A stretch of 64,000 nucleotides of DNA. Source: Entamoeba invadens IP1. Lineage: Eukaryota; Evosea; Mastigamoebida; Endamoebidae. Shown piece by piece: positions 51,367 through 63,700 of the stretch (its first letter is position 1; each line of letters begins with the position of its first letter). The notes under the pieces are model-generated. The model was not told the origin of the DNA. It was given only the letters and a program-made list of their open reading frames with translations, and made no database searches. A program made the position numbers and the translations under genes. Where the stretch lies: NCBI RefSeq assembly GCF_000330505.1, contig NW_004440432.1:124036-188035 (forward strand), given 5' to 3'.

Positions 51367-52613
51367 CAGTATGGTCATTAAACCTTATGTGAAACCTTGA
51401 GGCTTATGCGATTTTTTAGAATAATTTTTGATATTATTATTATTATGAAAAACCATACAAAAATAAATCAAATCATGAGTTATTTTAGTTATTTCCATTT
51501 ATATTAATAAAACAATCATTTTTATGAAGAAAATAACATCAACATTAATTGAGACAATTCAGAACAAAGGGTGTCCGATCAATGTGAACATGGTTAAGAT
51601 TTTTCATCTTAAACCCGATTTGTAGCTATTTATCTCTTTGTTTTTTTAAACAATCGGGAAATGAATAAAAAATCTTGACCATGGTGTGAAATAAATTTTA
51701 AACCTTTTTCAATAAAAACGAGTTATAAGACACTTAACAAATAATTCCTTTGCGTCTGCAACGATTGTGTCTATCTGCTCCTTTGAAAGTCTTCCAGCTG
51801 CTACACATGACAGTGTTGTGTTCAAAACTCATTAGTCGAGTGTACGTTAATAATTGCTTCAATTGCGGCCTTGTCGTCTGGTGAGAGCTTTGCTGCAATT
51901 TGCTCAGTGAGTGTGTTTTTCATCGAGTAGCAGTAGTTCTCAAGTCCATTCTTCGCCTCGACCAGTTCCTTCATCTTGTCATCCTCTGCCTTGAGCTTCT
52001 CTGCGTCTTCAACCATCTTGTCTATTTGCTTCTTTGCAAGTATTCCCTTGTCGTTTGTGATTGTGATCCTGTTCTTCTTTTACCTGTTGTCTTGTTTTCA
52101 GCCGAGACGATTTGCATCAATGTCAATTGTGACTTCCACTTGTGGAGATCACGTGGTGCGGATGGGATGCCACACAACTCAAACTTGCCAAGTATGTTGA
52201 AATGGGACGTCATGATGCCTCGCCCTCAAAGACTTGGATGAGCACGCCGGGCTGGTTGTCTGCATATGTTGAGAAGATCTGTGACTTCTTTGCTGGTAGA
52301 AGGCAACACGTCTTCTACCATTTATTTTACTCGCTCTTTGTATAGAGAGTGTAATATATTAGTTCATTTTAGTTCAACTCCTTTTGTTGATTTTCATTTT
52401 GTTAAATTGTCTTCTTATATTTTCCAAATCAATCTTTTTTATTTTTGTAATCGCATAAGCCTCATAATTCAGTTTCTCTGTTTTTTGTATAAAACCGTGT
52501 TTTTTGCCTTTTTAATAATAAAAGTATTTATTTTTTTCTATCATTTATAGTTTTTTATATTTAGAAAATCGCATAAGGTTGCGGGTATCACATAAGGGTG
52601 AATACCACATCTG
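51367..52613. mobile_element. Mariner-like TIR element carrying an HSP70 gene fragment
   Basis: The left end reads CAGTATGGTC... then CCTTATGTGA (51383-51392) and CTTATGCGATTTT. The right end, reversed, reads CAGATGTGG... then CCTTATGTGA (52588-52597 complement) and CTTATGCGATTTT. The inner 36 bases agree at about 29 positions and the outer 18 at about 10. Both ends are flanked by TA, the Tc1/mariner target duplication. An additional exact inverted copy of TGAGGCTTATGCGATT (51398-51413) occurs at 52449-52464. No transposase is present; the cargo is the HSP70 relic. Superfamily is inferred from CAGT ends and TA flanks. Confidence 0.55.
51738..52316 (-). pseudogene. HSP70 C-terminal fragment, frameshifted
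   Basis: On the minus strand, successive segments match the HSP70 substrate-binding domain in order, in three frames: [20 protein letters not shown] (about 52310-52225), NILGKFELCGIPSAPR (about 52200-52150), then [10 protein letters not shown]...[11 protein letters not shown] and [17 protein letters not shown] (about 52068-51880). It ends at a TGA near 51826. At least two single-base frameshifts are needed. A further HSP70-like piece, GRLSKEQIDTIVADAKE (about 51795-51742), duplicates a segment already present upstream and is out of order. The ATPase domain is wholly missing. Relatively GC-rich compared with its surroundings, as expected from a captured gene. Confidence 0.85.
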
Positions 52614-54212
52614 TATTTTAATAATTATTAAGAAACGACAGTTAACATTTTAATTAACTATCGTTTTATCAAAAGTTAGTTCCACCAATAATTTTTAAAT
52701 GTCTCATAATCAATTATTATTGTTTCAACCATGGTTAATCAAAAGCCTGTTTACTAAATAGTCTAGTCCCAAAACTGCAGATTATTTTTGGATTAAACTG
52801 ATTTTTTTGTTTATTAAACAAAAAACAAAATTATATTGTTTTTTGTATTTTTTGCAACAAACATTTTTAGGAACACAAAAGAAGCAAAACCATTTGAAAT
52901 CCAATTGTTGAAGAAAAATATAAATATTTGCCGAATATACCGTTGTAATTCAGCAGATAATTGAAATATGATAAACGTAATATAACGGGGTTTTATCTCC
53001 AAAAAAATTATTACTTCTTTTAAATAATTTAACTATTTTATAAAAAAATCTTTAACTGAATAAAAACAATAATTAATCATTCAAAAAAACTCTTTTTTTT
53101 TCTGAATAATTTCGGAAAGATAATTAACCCTAGTGTTTGTTTATTGAGTTCAAAAATCAAAAAATAAACAATTGTTAATTTTATTAATAAAAATATTAAA
53201 AACAAATATTGTTTTATTACTAATAATGTATAGTTTAAAACAACAAAGTTTAAACTATTTTTTTAATGTTTGATGAAAAATTGATAATAATTAATATGAT
53301 TATTTTAAATATTAATTATATTTATTTAATATAATATATATAATATTATTAAAAAAATAATTCATATTTTTTATATTATATTAAAATAAAAAATATGTTC
53401 AATTAAACATTTTTTTAAATAACAAATTAAATTAAATATTTTCCTTTTCTTAAACGAGTATAAAGTAATGACAATTTAATTGCAAAAACAACCAAATGCG
53501 ACATATAATACATTCACTTTGTCTAAAATAAAAGCGCGTCATTTATTGTCTCAGCCAAGTATTTATCAGACTGAAAAAAATATAAAACAATTATATAAGC
53601 AATCATGATGTTCGACATCTGGAGCGAACCATTTATTAAATCAGTCAAAATTATTTCAATTGCAAACAAACTGTCGTCTCATGTCGTCTTTGTTGTTGTT
53701 ACAGAGACGACTGCATTTATGTAATAAATTATGCTATGCAACGAAAAGTATTTGAATAGGCAAATTTTTAATTGAACAAATGCTGTGCACTACAGAGAAA
53801 ACACAAACTCTGTTGAAGTAGATGCCGAATTATAAAAATTCTTTTCCGCACTTTGCGAAAAATCTGAAGTGTCTTAAACATACATTGACATAATGTAGTC
53901 ATTTTCATGAGTTGATAATGAGCCAAAGTGTCAAAATGCGTCCAAGATTCACACCACGTATCGGTTAACGACAACATACCTTTTAACAAAGTCAACACGC
54001 TTTAAAATCAGGATCTACACTCTCTGTAAACTTCAAAACAATATATGGTTTTTACTAGTAATTAATCTAATAATTGTATTATTATAGTTATTTTAGATAA
54101 AAAACAACAAAAAAACTTAAATGATAATTGCTATTTTAATAACACTCATGATAATACTTACCGTATTGATCATTGTCATTGTCTTCTTGGGTTCCACCAA
54201 AAGGCCAGAAGA
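52614..54212. other. Gene-poor stretch
   Basis: AT-rich. Small open frames at 53604-53723 (+) and 53768-53998 (-) have slightly higher GC and may be remnants of something older, but I recognise neither. A GTCGTCTC / GAGACGAC inverted pair near 53677-53711 can form a small hairpin. Confidence 0.5.
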
Positions 54213-56961
54213 TTGAATGCTGAAGAAGAAAGGACAACCACATCCACAACTGCCGATATCGAAAGAGGAAATTTGAGATGGCAAAGTCTGCGTTTCAAAA
54301 AGACTTTATTAGTCAGTCCCACATTTAAACAAAATAATCACAAATTATTTGAAAATATATATTACTGCGTGCTGTGCAACAAACTTGTTACCAAAAGAGA
54401 CCATTCAACACATGTTTTTGATGTTCACGCGTTCAATGTTGCATCACAAAAAACACCTGTTGAAACTCTTTGGTCTCAAAAACACGAAATGCTGAATAAG
54501 CTTGCACTGTGGGCTCTTTACGATTCAAGACTTACACCTCACAAAAAAATTTGCGAAGAACTTAACATCAACGAAGTGAGTCTTTCCTTCGTTGTTGAAG
54601 AATTTGATTTGTTTGGCTCTTGGGTGGCGTCTATACAAGAGATTGTCTTAAAAGAAATTGGAGGGTTATCAGAAAGGTACGAGGAGAGTTCATTAAACAA
54701 CTTGGATTATGTGGTTTTCTGCGAAGAAGCAAACTACGTCGACGTTGTTGATGATAAATATGATGATGACAAAATGATATCAGAAGACGAAGTTACTTTA
54801 ATGGACTGTGAAGACATCTCTGATTCCATCCATAATGCCACACAACCTGAAGAAATTGATTTAAAACGCAAGAGCCCAAAAGAACTCAAACTGATCAAAA
54901 TGGTAAAGTTGTTGAAATCCAACTTCGAAAAAGGAAATCAGTATGTCAAGGAACAAATTGTCCACTCAATTGAAGCCCACATCAACTCTGAGATAACATC
55001 CAATGGAAAAGAACTAACAAGAGGTCAGAGGGATGCGAATTGGGTGAATTTATTGTATTATATCTTTCTTTTATGAGTGCAGGGAGTGGGCTGTCTCAAA
55101 CGCAAATAGAAGATGTAGTGGGTTTCCTCAATTTCTTTATTGATGCTTCAAAAATAAATATAAAACCATTCAAACTCTCTCTAAGTGCATCCACTATTAA
55201 AAGGCGAATTTCGTTGATCGCAGATGTAAAGAATGACGAAACTAAAGAGTTTCTTCAAAAAGCAAAGTGTGTGGGTCTTATGGCTGATGGCGCAAAATAT
55301 GGCTCCAGTGAGCACTTCAGTCTGTTTTCAAGGTCAGTAAGTGAAAACAACGAGGTGAACGAGTCTAAACTGAAAATTGAAAAATTTATAGGGAAGCCAT
55401 CATCCGAAAATTGGTTAAAGTGGATAGTTTCTGTTGGCGAGGAATTTGAATTTGACTTCAAAAAATGCTCTTCTGTCACGTTTGACGGGGCAAGCACAAT
55501 GATCAGTGAAGAAGGAGGACTTTCTGGTAAAATAACAAATTGGCTAAGTACAAAAGGCTTTCTGGTAGATCTATTTCAATCCAATTACCGTTTTAGCCAT
55601 AGGCTAAGTAAAGCTGTCGAGAAAATAAACGAAATTGTAGAGGTCGCAATAATCAAGAAATATCTGTACAAATTAACAACCGACAACGTTAGAACACTCT
55701 GAGAGCGGTTTTGTTGACAACAAAGGACAACAGAAGTTGCTCTAAACATCCCGCATTATTCTAATACAAGATTCCTTTATATCGCAACAATATCAAATAT
55801 GTTGTTCGATTGTTATTTTGAAATGAAGAATTTCAACTCCAGAGTGCCAAATTTACAACGAATCGAGTTGAGCAGAAGTGAAAAAAAGTCATTTTTTAAA
55901 AAATACTTTGGAAAGGTTTCTCCCAACTTGAGTGAATCATTGTTAAATGTAAAGTTGAAATCGATCGAGACAATCACTTTCACATCGAAGCTTGGAGATG
56001 AGAATTTTGTTGCCATTTTGTATTTCGTTGATTATATAATCACCAAAGTCAAAGTTGTCAGTGACTGGCTTCAAAAGCGTAACATTTCCTTTTCTATCGT
56101 ATACAGACGAATAATCAATCTCATCATTTTCTCATCGATTTCAAAACACAAATTAATGATTCTGAAGATGATGTGCTTTTTTCACTTCCATTCTTGAATC
56201 ATGTTAGTCTTTCCGAAAGGTCTGGTGTGCATCAAGTGTGTTACTCTATCGTGAACAGATTGGTCCAGGCTTTTTCGGTACGCTTCTCAAATCCAACAGG
56301 AAAAATCAAAGAAGAATATTTGAAGTTAAACGGGTTTGCAAAGGAAAACGAATTGTCAATTAACAGTTTAGATGACTTCACGAAATTGGGTGAAAAGGAA
56401 CGTAAACCCGAATTCATGATCGCGTTAAATTCTTGTTTTCTTCCAGAATACGAGAAAGTAAAACAAAACACTTCTTCTGAGTTAAACATGGAAATAACAA
56501 GATTTAATGAGTGGAAAAGGAATAATCAACAAATAATGATAAATTTGCAAGCTGTCAACAACGAACAAATCGAATGTGAAAAGCAAATCATTTTAAATTA
56601 TTGAAAATTTCAAAGGAGAAAAGTAAACGGTAAAAAGGAATTGTTCAAAAATGAAAACTCGAAAATTCTGGCGGCGGAAATACAAAATTCGAGGGAACAA
56701 GGGGCAATCCAATTAAAAGAAACTTTCATCATAACTCACAATGTGACCTCGTTTTTAGTTTTCAGCCAAATGAACGAGAGTGATCTTGCATTGTTTCCAT
56801 TGTTGTTGGATTATTCACAAAAAGTTGAAACTTTAAATGTAACATCGTGTACTGTCGAAAGATCATTTTCTCGACTGAAAAATATTTTGAAAAGCAACAT
56901 GAACGACAAAACAATAAATGCTCTGTTTGATGTCAAGGAAATCAAAAAAGTAGTTCTTTAA
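54213..56961 (+). pseudogene. Decayed hAT transposase (zinc finger, DUF4371-like core, hATC dimerisation domain)
   Basis: Five open segments (54213-55076, 55040-55702, about 55750-56197, 56173-56604, 56641-56961) on one strand add up to one hAT transposase. They include a CVLC...H-x-x-x-H finger (YYCVLCNKLVTKRDHSTHVFDVH), a catalytic-core segment SVTFDGASTMISEEGG, an NTRF segment after 55760, and the C-terminal 'VTSCTVERSFSRLKNILKS' of the hAT dimerisation domain. Frame changes at about 55050, 55700 and 56170 and stop codons at about 56603-56640 break it. None of the joins looks like a GTTTGT intron. I could not find terminal inverted repeats. Confidence 0.8.
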
Positions 56962-59099
56962 TTCATTAATCTTGTTTTGGTTATTATTTACATTTTGACC
57001 ATATAGAATTCGTCAAAAACCAATATGTTGATAAATATTAGGTGTTTAAAGTTCGTTTTAGAGTAAAATATGGTTTTTTCCTAAGATTTTTTTCTGAAAC
57101 TTTTCAAACGTGTATAAACTCAAACTTTTGTTAAAAATGTGATACGAAGTCATAAACAAATTAAATTTGTTTTGTACACGTAGTTTGTGGTATTTACACT
57201 ATTCAATGACCTCATTATTCAATCTCAATCCAGTCTCCTTGAGGCATCAGCAACGAGTATATGTGTTGTGCCTTTTGGTATTTAATAATACAAATAATAA
57301 TAACAATAAAAAAGAACAAGCAATTGGACACAATTATTTAAAACAATATAATATGAAGATAAGATTATTGCCACAAAAACCGATTAATGGATATATGTGC
57401 AATTGTTTAAATGTATCTATTAGTGTGTTTTAAATGTTATTAATTATATGAGTGAATATTATTCTGTTTATTAAACAAATTGATAATTGTTTTCAAAAAC
57501 TAATTGTATAAACGATTTGAAGGATAGTCAAGTTTTATATCAACTTTCTGTGATTAAATAGATTGATTAATAAATGCATGTTGTCTAAAACCTTCTTGTG
57601 TTAATTACTTTTTAGAATGTATAACATACAACATTGTAATAAAAAGAATGTGTCACTATAAAATTTAATCGTAAACATATTCAAATAACTCATTACATTG
57701 TATATATTGATCAGATGTTTTTTATTTTTTAAATATTTACTTGTAAATTTTCTATTCAAATAAAAATTAACCTATATAATAACTAATTATTATTAATTGG
57801 ATTTTTAATATATTTATTATATTAATAGTTATTTTTTAGTAAAATATAATATTAAATGGTTAATATAATTATTTAATTAAGTGTTACATGTTATTAGTAT
57901 AATGAATTAATATAAACATAAAAACCCATAATAATAAATATTAAAAGTAATTTCATGCAAAAGAAATAAAAATACTGTTAATGTAATTGATTGTTCTTGA
58001 GGTGTGTTTAGTTTAACTTTTTAGTTTAGATAGTTTGTATATAAAATAACAATATATAGTAAATTTAAATTTTAATAAAAAATATGTGATATAAAATAAA
58101 TGTTTATATTCAAGTTAGATAATACAAATTAATATAATAATGTTAATAAATGAATACATAATATAAACAATGAATCAAATGTGACAAAGATGGTAAAGTA
58201 ATTAATGAAATCAATTTGAAAAGTAACCTAAATACCATATGGATAGTTAACGATATACCCCGTTAGCTGACCGAACAATAGATGACTTACAAATTATATT
58301 TTATATAATACAATAATAATAAATATATGGATTTATTAATTATAATTTTAACATTGTTATTTATAACCATATTAATTATAAATTAATTAATTATAAAACA
58401 AAATATTATGTAATATAGTTAATTTATATTTATTAATATAATTGTTATATTTTTAAAATTTATTGTAAATTATAATTAATTATACTATTAATCAAAATTA
58501 TTCAAAAACTATATTTAATATTATATTTATTCCATGTCACAACCTATAATTTTCTCAATCTAAATAGTAAAAATACCAATTATTTAACTAATCCAAATAA
58601 AGACTGTTATACTATATTATTGTTATTATTGTACCATTTTATTTCACCTGAAACGACGCGTTTGTAAGTGCTGTTATTTTTTATTGTTTCTCTATTAAAA
58701 ATACATTATGTTTTTTAAAATAATCGGGATGTTTGTGGAAAATATAGCCCATTTGTTAGGTATAAAAGAATCTAACTTAACAATCCTTATATTCAAAACC
58801 CTAAAACCGAAAACTGCTACTTTTTTTAAATATAGAAATCGCCCACAGTCAGCGACACGTATTAGGATTAAGGCTTAGGTGAAAAAAGGCCTAAAAAGTT
58901 TTGGCATAAAGCAGAAAATTGATCAACCATGGTTCCACAATAAAAAGAAGTCTATAAATAGTATATATTATAATAATAGTATATGTTTAATTTGATTAAC
59001 TAAACAAATTTTTGCATTTGTTATAATAATAATATTATAATATTATTATATTCAAATACATCTGAAAGTAATAAAAAGTCAACATGTCAAAAGTATTAA
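56962..59099. other. Gene-poor AT-rich stretch
   Basis: More than 2 kb without a supportable gene. The open frame at 57167-57433 (+) looks accidental. Terminal repeats of the neighbouring hAT copy were sought here and not found. Confidence 0.55.
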
Positions 59100-59739
59100 T
59101 TAAACCAAAGGAACTGAGTAATTTGGGACTTCGTTATTCAATTCATTTGGACTGACAACATTTGAAGTCTTAAACAATGCAAAAGAACTTACAGCAGAAA
59201 TTGGAACAGCCAAAAATGACAAAATAATAGCGATGAAGGAACATAAGAATGGGAATATCAGATATGCTGAGTCTGAATCGCTTCCCGACTGACACGAATC
59301 GCACTGAGTATGATATTCAGTCTTTTCTTCCTCTGGTATAACACACGCACAATTTCCTTCATCGTAATAATCATAGCAGCATTTGTGCTCTCGGTTAGTC
59401 TAAATCCATTTACAAATAAATAAGTCTTAAATATTTAAAACAAACTCTTTTTTCAAATTTGGCTATATCATCGCCTTCGAGTGTAAAGTCTTTACACTTC
59501 AGAGTGAAAGTCACGACTAAAAAGATGATGGATATGATGAACATACAGATCACAACGCCATTCGAAGTAAACAAATATGATTTCTTGACTTCTTTTGATA
59601 CACCATAATACACTGCCATTGTTATAAACACAATTGCCAAGACTAAATTTAAAAATGAAATGGTCAGTGATATATAAAATTCACTAATATAGTAGTTTCG
59701 ACTTCTTCCTATATATTTGTCAAACGATTGCAGTGACAT
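59100..59739 (-). CDS. Small three-TM protein with Cys-rich loop, two exons
   Basis: Exon 1 is 59739-59446 and exon 2 is 59399-59100; the intron is 46 bp (59445-59400, GTTTGT...TAG), phase 0, giving 197 residues. TM1 lies at about 25-48 (SFLNLVLAIVFITMAVYYGV) and TM2 at about 60-82 (VVICMFIISIIFLVVTFTL). A loop of about 50 residues with seven cysteines (HKCCYDYYDEGNCACV ... CDSC) and a third TM (YLIFPFLCSFIAIILSFLAV) follow. The CC-containing loop between TM helices is reminiscent of tetraspanins, but there are three rather than four helices and the loop lies between TM2 and TM3. Family unknown. It is the only intact gene between 49 and 63.9 kb. Confidence 0.72.
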
Positions 59740-60206
59740 TATGTCGACAACGGCTCCTGCAAAAAAGCTTGCCTTTATTGTGAGTATATATCTTTGTTAT
59801 ATTGAAAGATAGACAAACAAGTAGTAGCAAAGTGAAGAGAGAGAAGATGGTAAGCACAATTACTTTACATGTGATGACACAACACAATTTCATCAAATGA
59901 TTTAATCAATTTTTAATAAGGAAATTAATTTTAATTTGATAACTAATTATTCTATAATTATTTGAATAGTATTTTTGAAAAACACTTGCTAATCAAATTT
60001 TTTTAATGAAAATAGATCAAATTTTTGGTATGTTTGAGTGTTACTAATATTATAAAGAAATAATAAGTTTAATTATATAAAATAGTTTAAATACAGATTT
60101 ATTGTTTAAAAATTTTGAAACAAACTTTTTTCCATTTAGAATAGTATTATCAATTAAAAATATAGTAAATATGAAATAAATACATTTTTGGTCTGGTTCC
60201 CACATT

Positions 60207-60439
60207 TAAAAATGCCAATCGGTCACATCAAGTTTGTTGATACCAAGTATTGAAAAGAATGCTAATGAAGCCGAACCAATACAGTCTGTTTGTGCACCCA
60301 TTCCACCAATTTCCCATGTCTTACCTTAACAGGGATCCCCTAACTTTCTTGCAAGCGGAAGAACAACATCCACGCAGTACGGACAAAGAAAATGGGTGAC
60401 ATAAGGACGCATAACACTGCTGTGAGCTATTTCAAAAAA
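60207..60439 (-). pseudogene. Relic exon of an unrecognised gene with in-frame stop and CPYC motif
   Basis: A GC-richer island. Minus-strand frame from about 60439 reads ...HSSVMRPYVTHFLCPYC, continues about 16 codons, meets a TAA, and continues in the same frame as GKTWEIGGMGAQTDCIG and on to DVTDWHF-stop at about 60207. An AAATAG acceptor-like string precedes it, so it may be the last exon of a decayed gene. CPYC is the glutaredoxin/thioredoxin-type active-site pattern, but four residues are not enough for a family call. Confidence 0.4.
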
Positions 60440-60783
60440 CAAATGTGGCAAATACTTAATTATGGTTAAAATGGTGGTGGAAAATTTAATTATTTTTTAT
60501 GGAATTTAATATTTTGTAAATATTCAACTTAAATGTATAGTAATCAATATATTTATTATACATTATAGTTCACAAAATTAATTAATTATTAAATTAAATT
60601 AAGAAATCAGTTAATTGTTATTAATCAATAATAATAAAAATTATTTATAAATAATAATTTTAAAATAATAATATTTTATTATAATCAATTTAATAATTAT
60701 TAATTAAAATAAATTACTCGAATCTAATTATTTTTTAAGTTTTTACATTTATTATATTTTATATTTTAAAATATACATTGTTC

Positions 60784-60791
60784 ATTTCAAC
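60784..60791. repeat. Left 8-bp target-site duplication (ATTTCAAC)
   Basis: Identical to 63873-63880; fits the nTnnnnAn hAT target preference. Confidence 0.95.
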
Positions 60792-63700
60792 TAGGGCGGA
60801 AGTATCGTTGATAAATACCAAAAAATACCAAATACAAATACTGAGTAACTTTAACACCAAATATTAAAATACTAAAGTAACTTGATATTTGATAATTTCT
60901 TTGTCATTTTTGTATTTAAAAAACCATAACATTTATTTATTCACAGAAAAAAAATCTAAAAACCAAAATAATGATTTGTGTGGCATTTATACATAAATAA
61001 TACCAATAACTAAAATATTAACGAGCTTTTTTATTTAAAATATAATATAAAAAATAAAACCATCTAAATTTTAAAATTAATTTATAATGAATAGACAAAA
61101 TGTAGTTGAAAATGAAAATTTGGTTCGAGAAAGGGAAACTGTAATAACAACACACACTGTTACATCAGAACCATTTCAAGAAAACAGTTTATCATTTGGT
61201 ATTATACCTCCAAGACAAATGTGGAAATCTGAAAAAATCGAAGAAAAACCACCTCGAAAAATTTCAGCTGTGTGGCTATACTTCAGAGAGTTTCCCCCCA
61301 AAAATGGGCAAACCCAAGATCTCGTTCAATGCAAATTATGTGGTGCTGTGCTCCCTTATATTTATCCATTTCAAGATCCCAGAGTTCCTATAGCCAAGTA
61401 TCTTGACCAAGAATCAAATGAAAGAATTCCATTTGAATTTGAGCAAAACACCAAAAGACAAATAGAAAAATCCTTTTTAGATTACCCAAGTTTTGGGATT
61501 ACTAACCACGAGAACAAGAAAAAACAAAATCGAATATTATTTGAACATTTAGCTGGAAGTCATATCGAAGTATACAACGTTGTAATTGAGGCGACTCCCA
61601 AAAAACTGAAAAAAGAAAGAAAAGATGGAAAGAAAATTGAAAAAATCGATTATAGTGATGATGATAAAGAGTGTATTTTAATGAAGTGGATTTTGCAAAA
61701 TGGTATCAGTATTAATATATTTAAAAAACAAGAGACATTTGATATGTTTAAAGTTGTGACAAATGGCACATTTAAGCCAAAGTACACCAGTGAGTGCAAA
61801 GTTTTTGTACATAAACTTTTTCAACAAGAAATGGATGAACATATTTTAGTTATCAAAAACTCGTTGTCTAAACACTTTTGTATAGATGGGTGGACATGTG
61901 AGACAACAGATAAACATTTCATTGGGATTACTTGTCAGGGACTTTCTGCTCGGAAAGAACTGTTTTGTTTTTTACTCGGTGTTCTTGAATTAGAATGTGG
62001 GTCATCGGGAATAGAAATTAAAAAACTATTTTGCACTTATTTAACAACTTGGGGAATAACATACAATCCAAAGACTGATTACACGGTGACAGACAACAGT
62101 AAGGATATGTGTGCGGCATTTTCAACTTTAAATGGAGCAAAATTAATTAACGAAGAATCAAAAGTTGACACCCATATACCTTGCTCTGCTCACACTGTAC
62201 AACTTATAGTAAAAAAATGCAACAACTAATATAGATGTATTCAAGATACTTTTAGTAGATTTGGATATTGTTGTGAAAGAGACCAATTCCAATTGGGCAA
62301 CAATGTGTGGAATTATAGATGAGATTAACAAAACTATTGGTGGTAGTGATATAAAAATAAAAAAACAAAATGTGTTGAGAGAGGAAATACACGTTTTAAT
62401 ACACTGTGTGATACAATAGAAAGTGTTGTAAATAAAAAAGCTGCAATTATAAGACTCGTTGAATATGGATTTATGAAGGGATTGGATAGAAATGAATGGG
62501 AAATGATTGAAACACTTTTACCTTTTTAACCGAAGTTAAAAAATTTACACTTAGAGTTGGGTGTGAAAAGTCGGTTTCAATTAATCATGTAAAACCAAGT
62601 GTTGTAGAATTGTTCAGAAAATTTAACAATTATTTGAATAATCATGATATTAATGTATTTTTAGAAAATGATGGAGATAGTCACGATATACCAAATTTTG
62701 AAGGAAATATTCTATTATTTGAATATGAAAATGTCTGTTATAAATTGTTCAATAATGTTAGAAGAATATTTGTCACAAATGAAAGCGGTCAATACATCCC
62801 AATATGTGATTTCGGATTTATAACGGCATGGGTTCTTTTAGCGGATACAGAAGCTCTTATTAGATTTGGATACGTGTTTAAAAGTATTCCTCATGTTATT
62901 TCAATGGTATTATCACCACAGTACAGATTAGATAGAATAGTGAATAGAAAAATGAAAGATGAAATGATTAAAATAATTTACGAAGAAATGGACAAATTGA
63001 CAATGAAATACCAAGGACAAAACGTTGCAAAATTGGACATAGCAATGAGTCAAACGCTTGTTGTTTATGTTGAAGACTCCAAAAAACATGAAAATGAAAA
63101 CACACGATTGAACACCACAACAGCACAAGAGCTCGATGCTTTTTTTCGGAATTTTATTTTCTTGGTGGTAAAATGATTGACACTTTGAGTTATTGGAATA
63201 AGATAGGGAAAATGTTGCCAATAAGATACCCTGCCCTCCTCGAACTTGCAAAAAAATATATATCCGTACCAGCAACCGAACTATCTGATGAAAGGTCGTT
63301 TTCTGCAGCCAAATTTATTATTATGAACCAATACTCAAACTCTAAACACAGTGACATTATAAACGAAGAGTGTGTATTCGCCTTTAGTAGCAAGCAGAAA
63401 CAATTGAAAGAACACAAACAAAATGATTTTGACTTTTATTTGTTCGTTTCTAATTTAGTAACATATTTTAATAATATTTTAATTATAAATTATGTTACAT
63501 AAACAAAAAAATAACATATTTTTTATAATATAATTATATTACAATTTAAATTGTTTAATTTAATGTCATAATTATAATATATTATATAATTATTATTAAA
63601 TTTACTTTGATTAAATTAATTCATAATTTACACTAAAATGTAAAATTTATATTTTTTGCCTTATGGAATTTTTATAAAAAAGAAAATAAAAAAATGATTA

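Noticed and set aside
53768..53998. 76-codon minus-strand ORF in the gene-poor region
   Set aside because: Slightly GC-richer, but no motif, partner exon or family; noted only as a possible relic.
57167..57433. 88-codon + strand ORF
   Set aside because: Contains a simple AAT repeat and no family signature; composition is like the AT-rich surroundings.
58840..58960. Possible structured RNA or tRNA in the GC-richer patch near 58.85 kb
   Set aside because: I could not find a cloverleaf, A/B boxes or a stable stem; no RNA gene can be supported anywhere in the window.
59741..59809. 23-codon + strand ORF (MSTTAPAKKLAF...) head-to-head with the three-TM gene
   Set aside because: Could be a first exon, but the only nearby donor is GTGAGT rather than GTTTGT and no second exon is visible.
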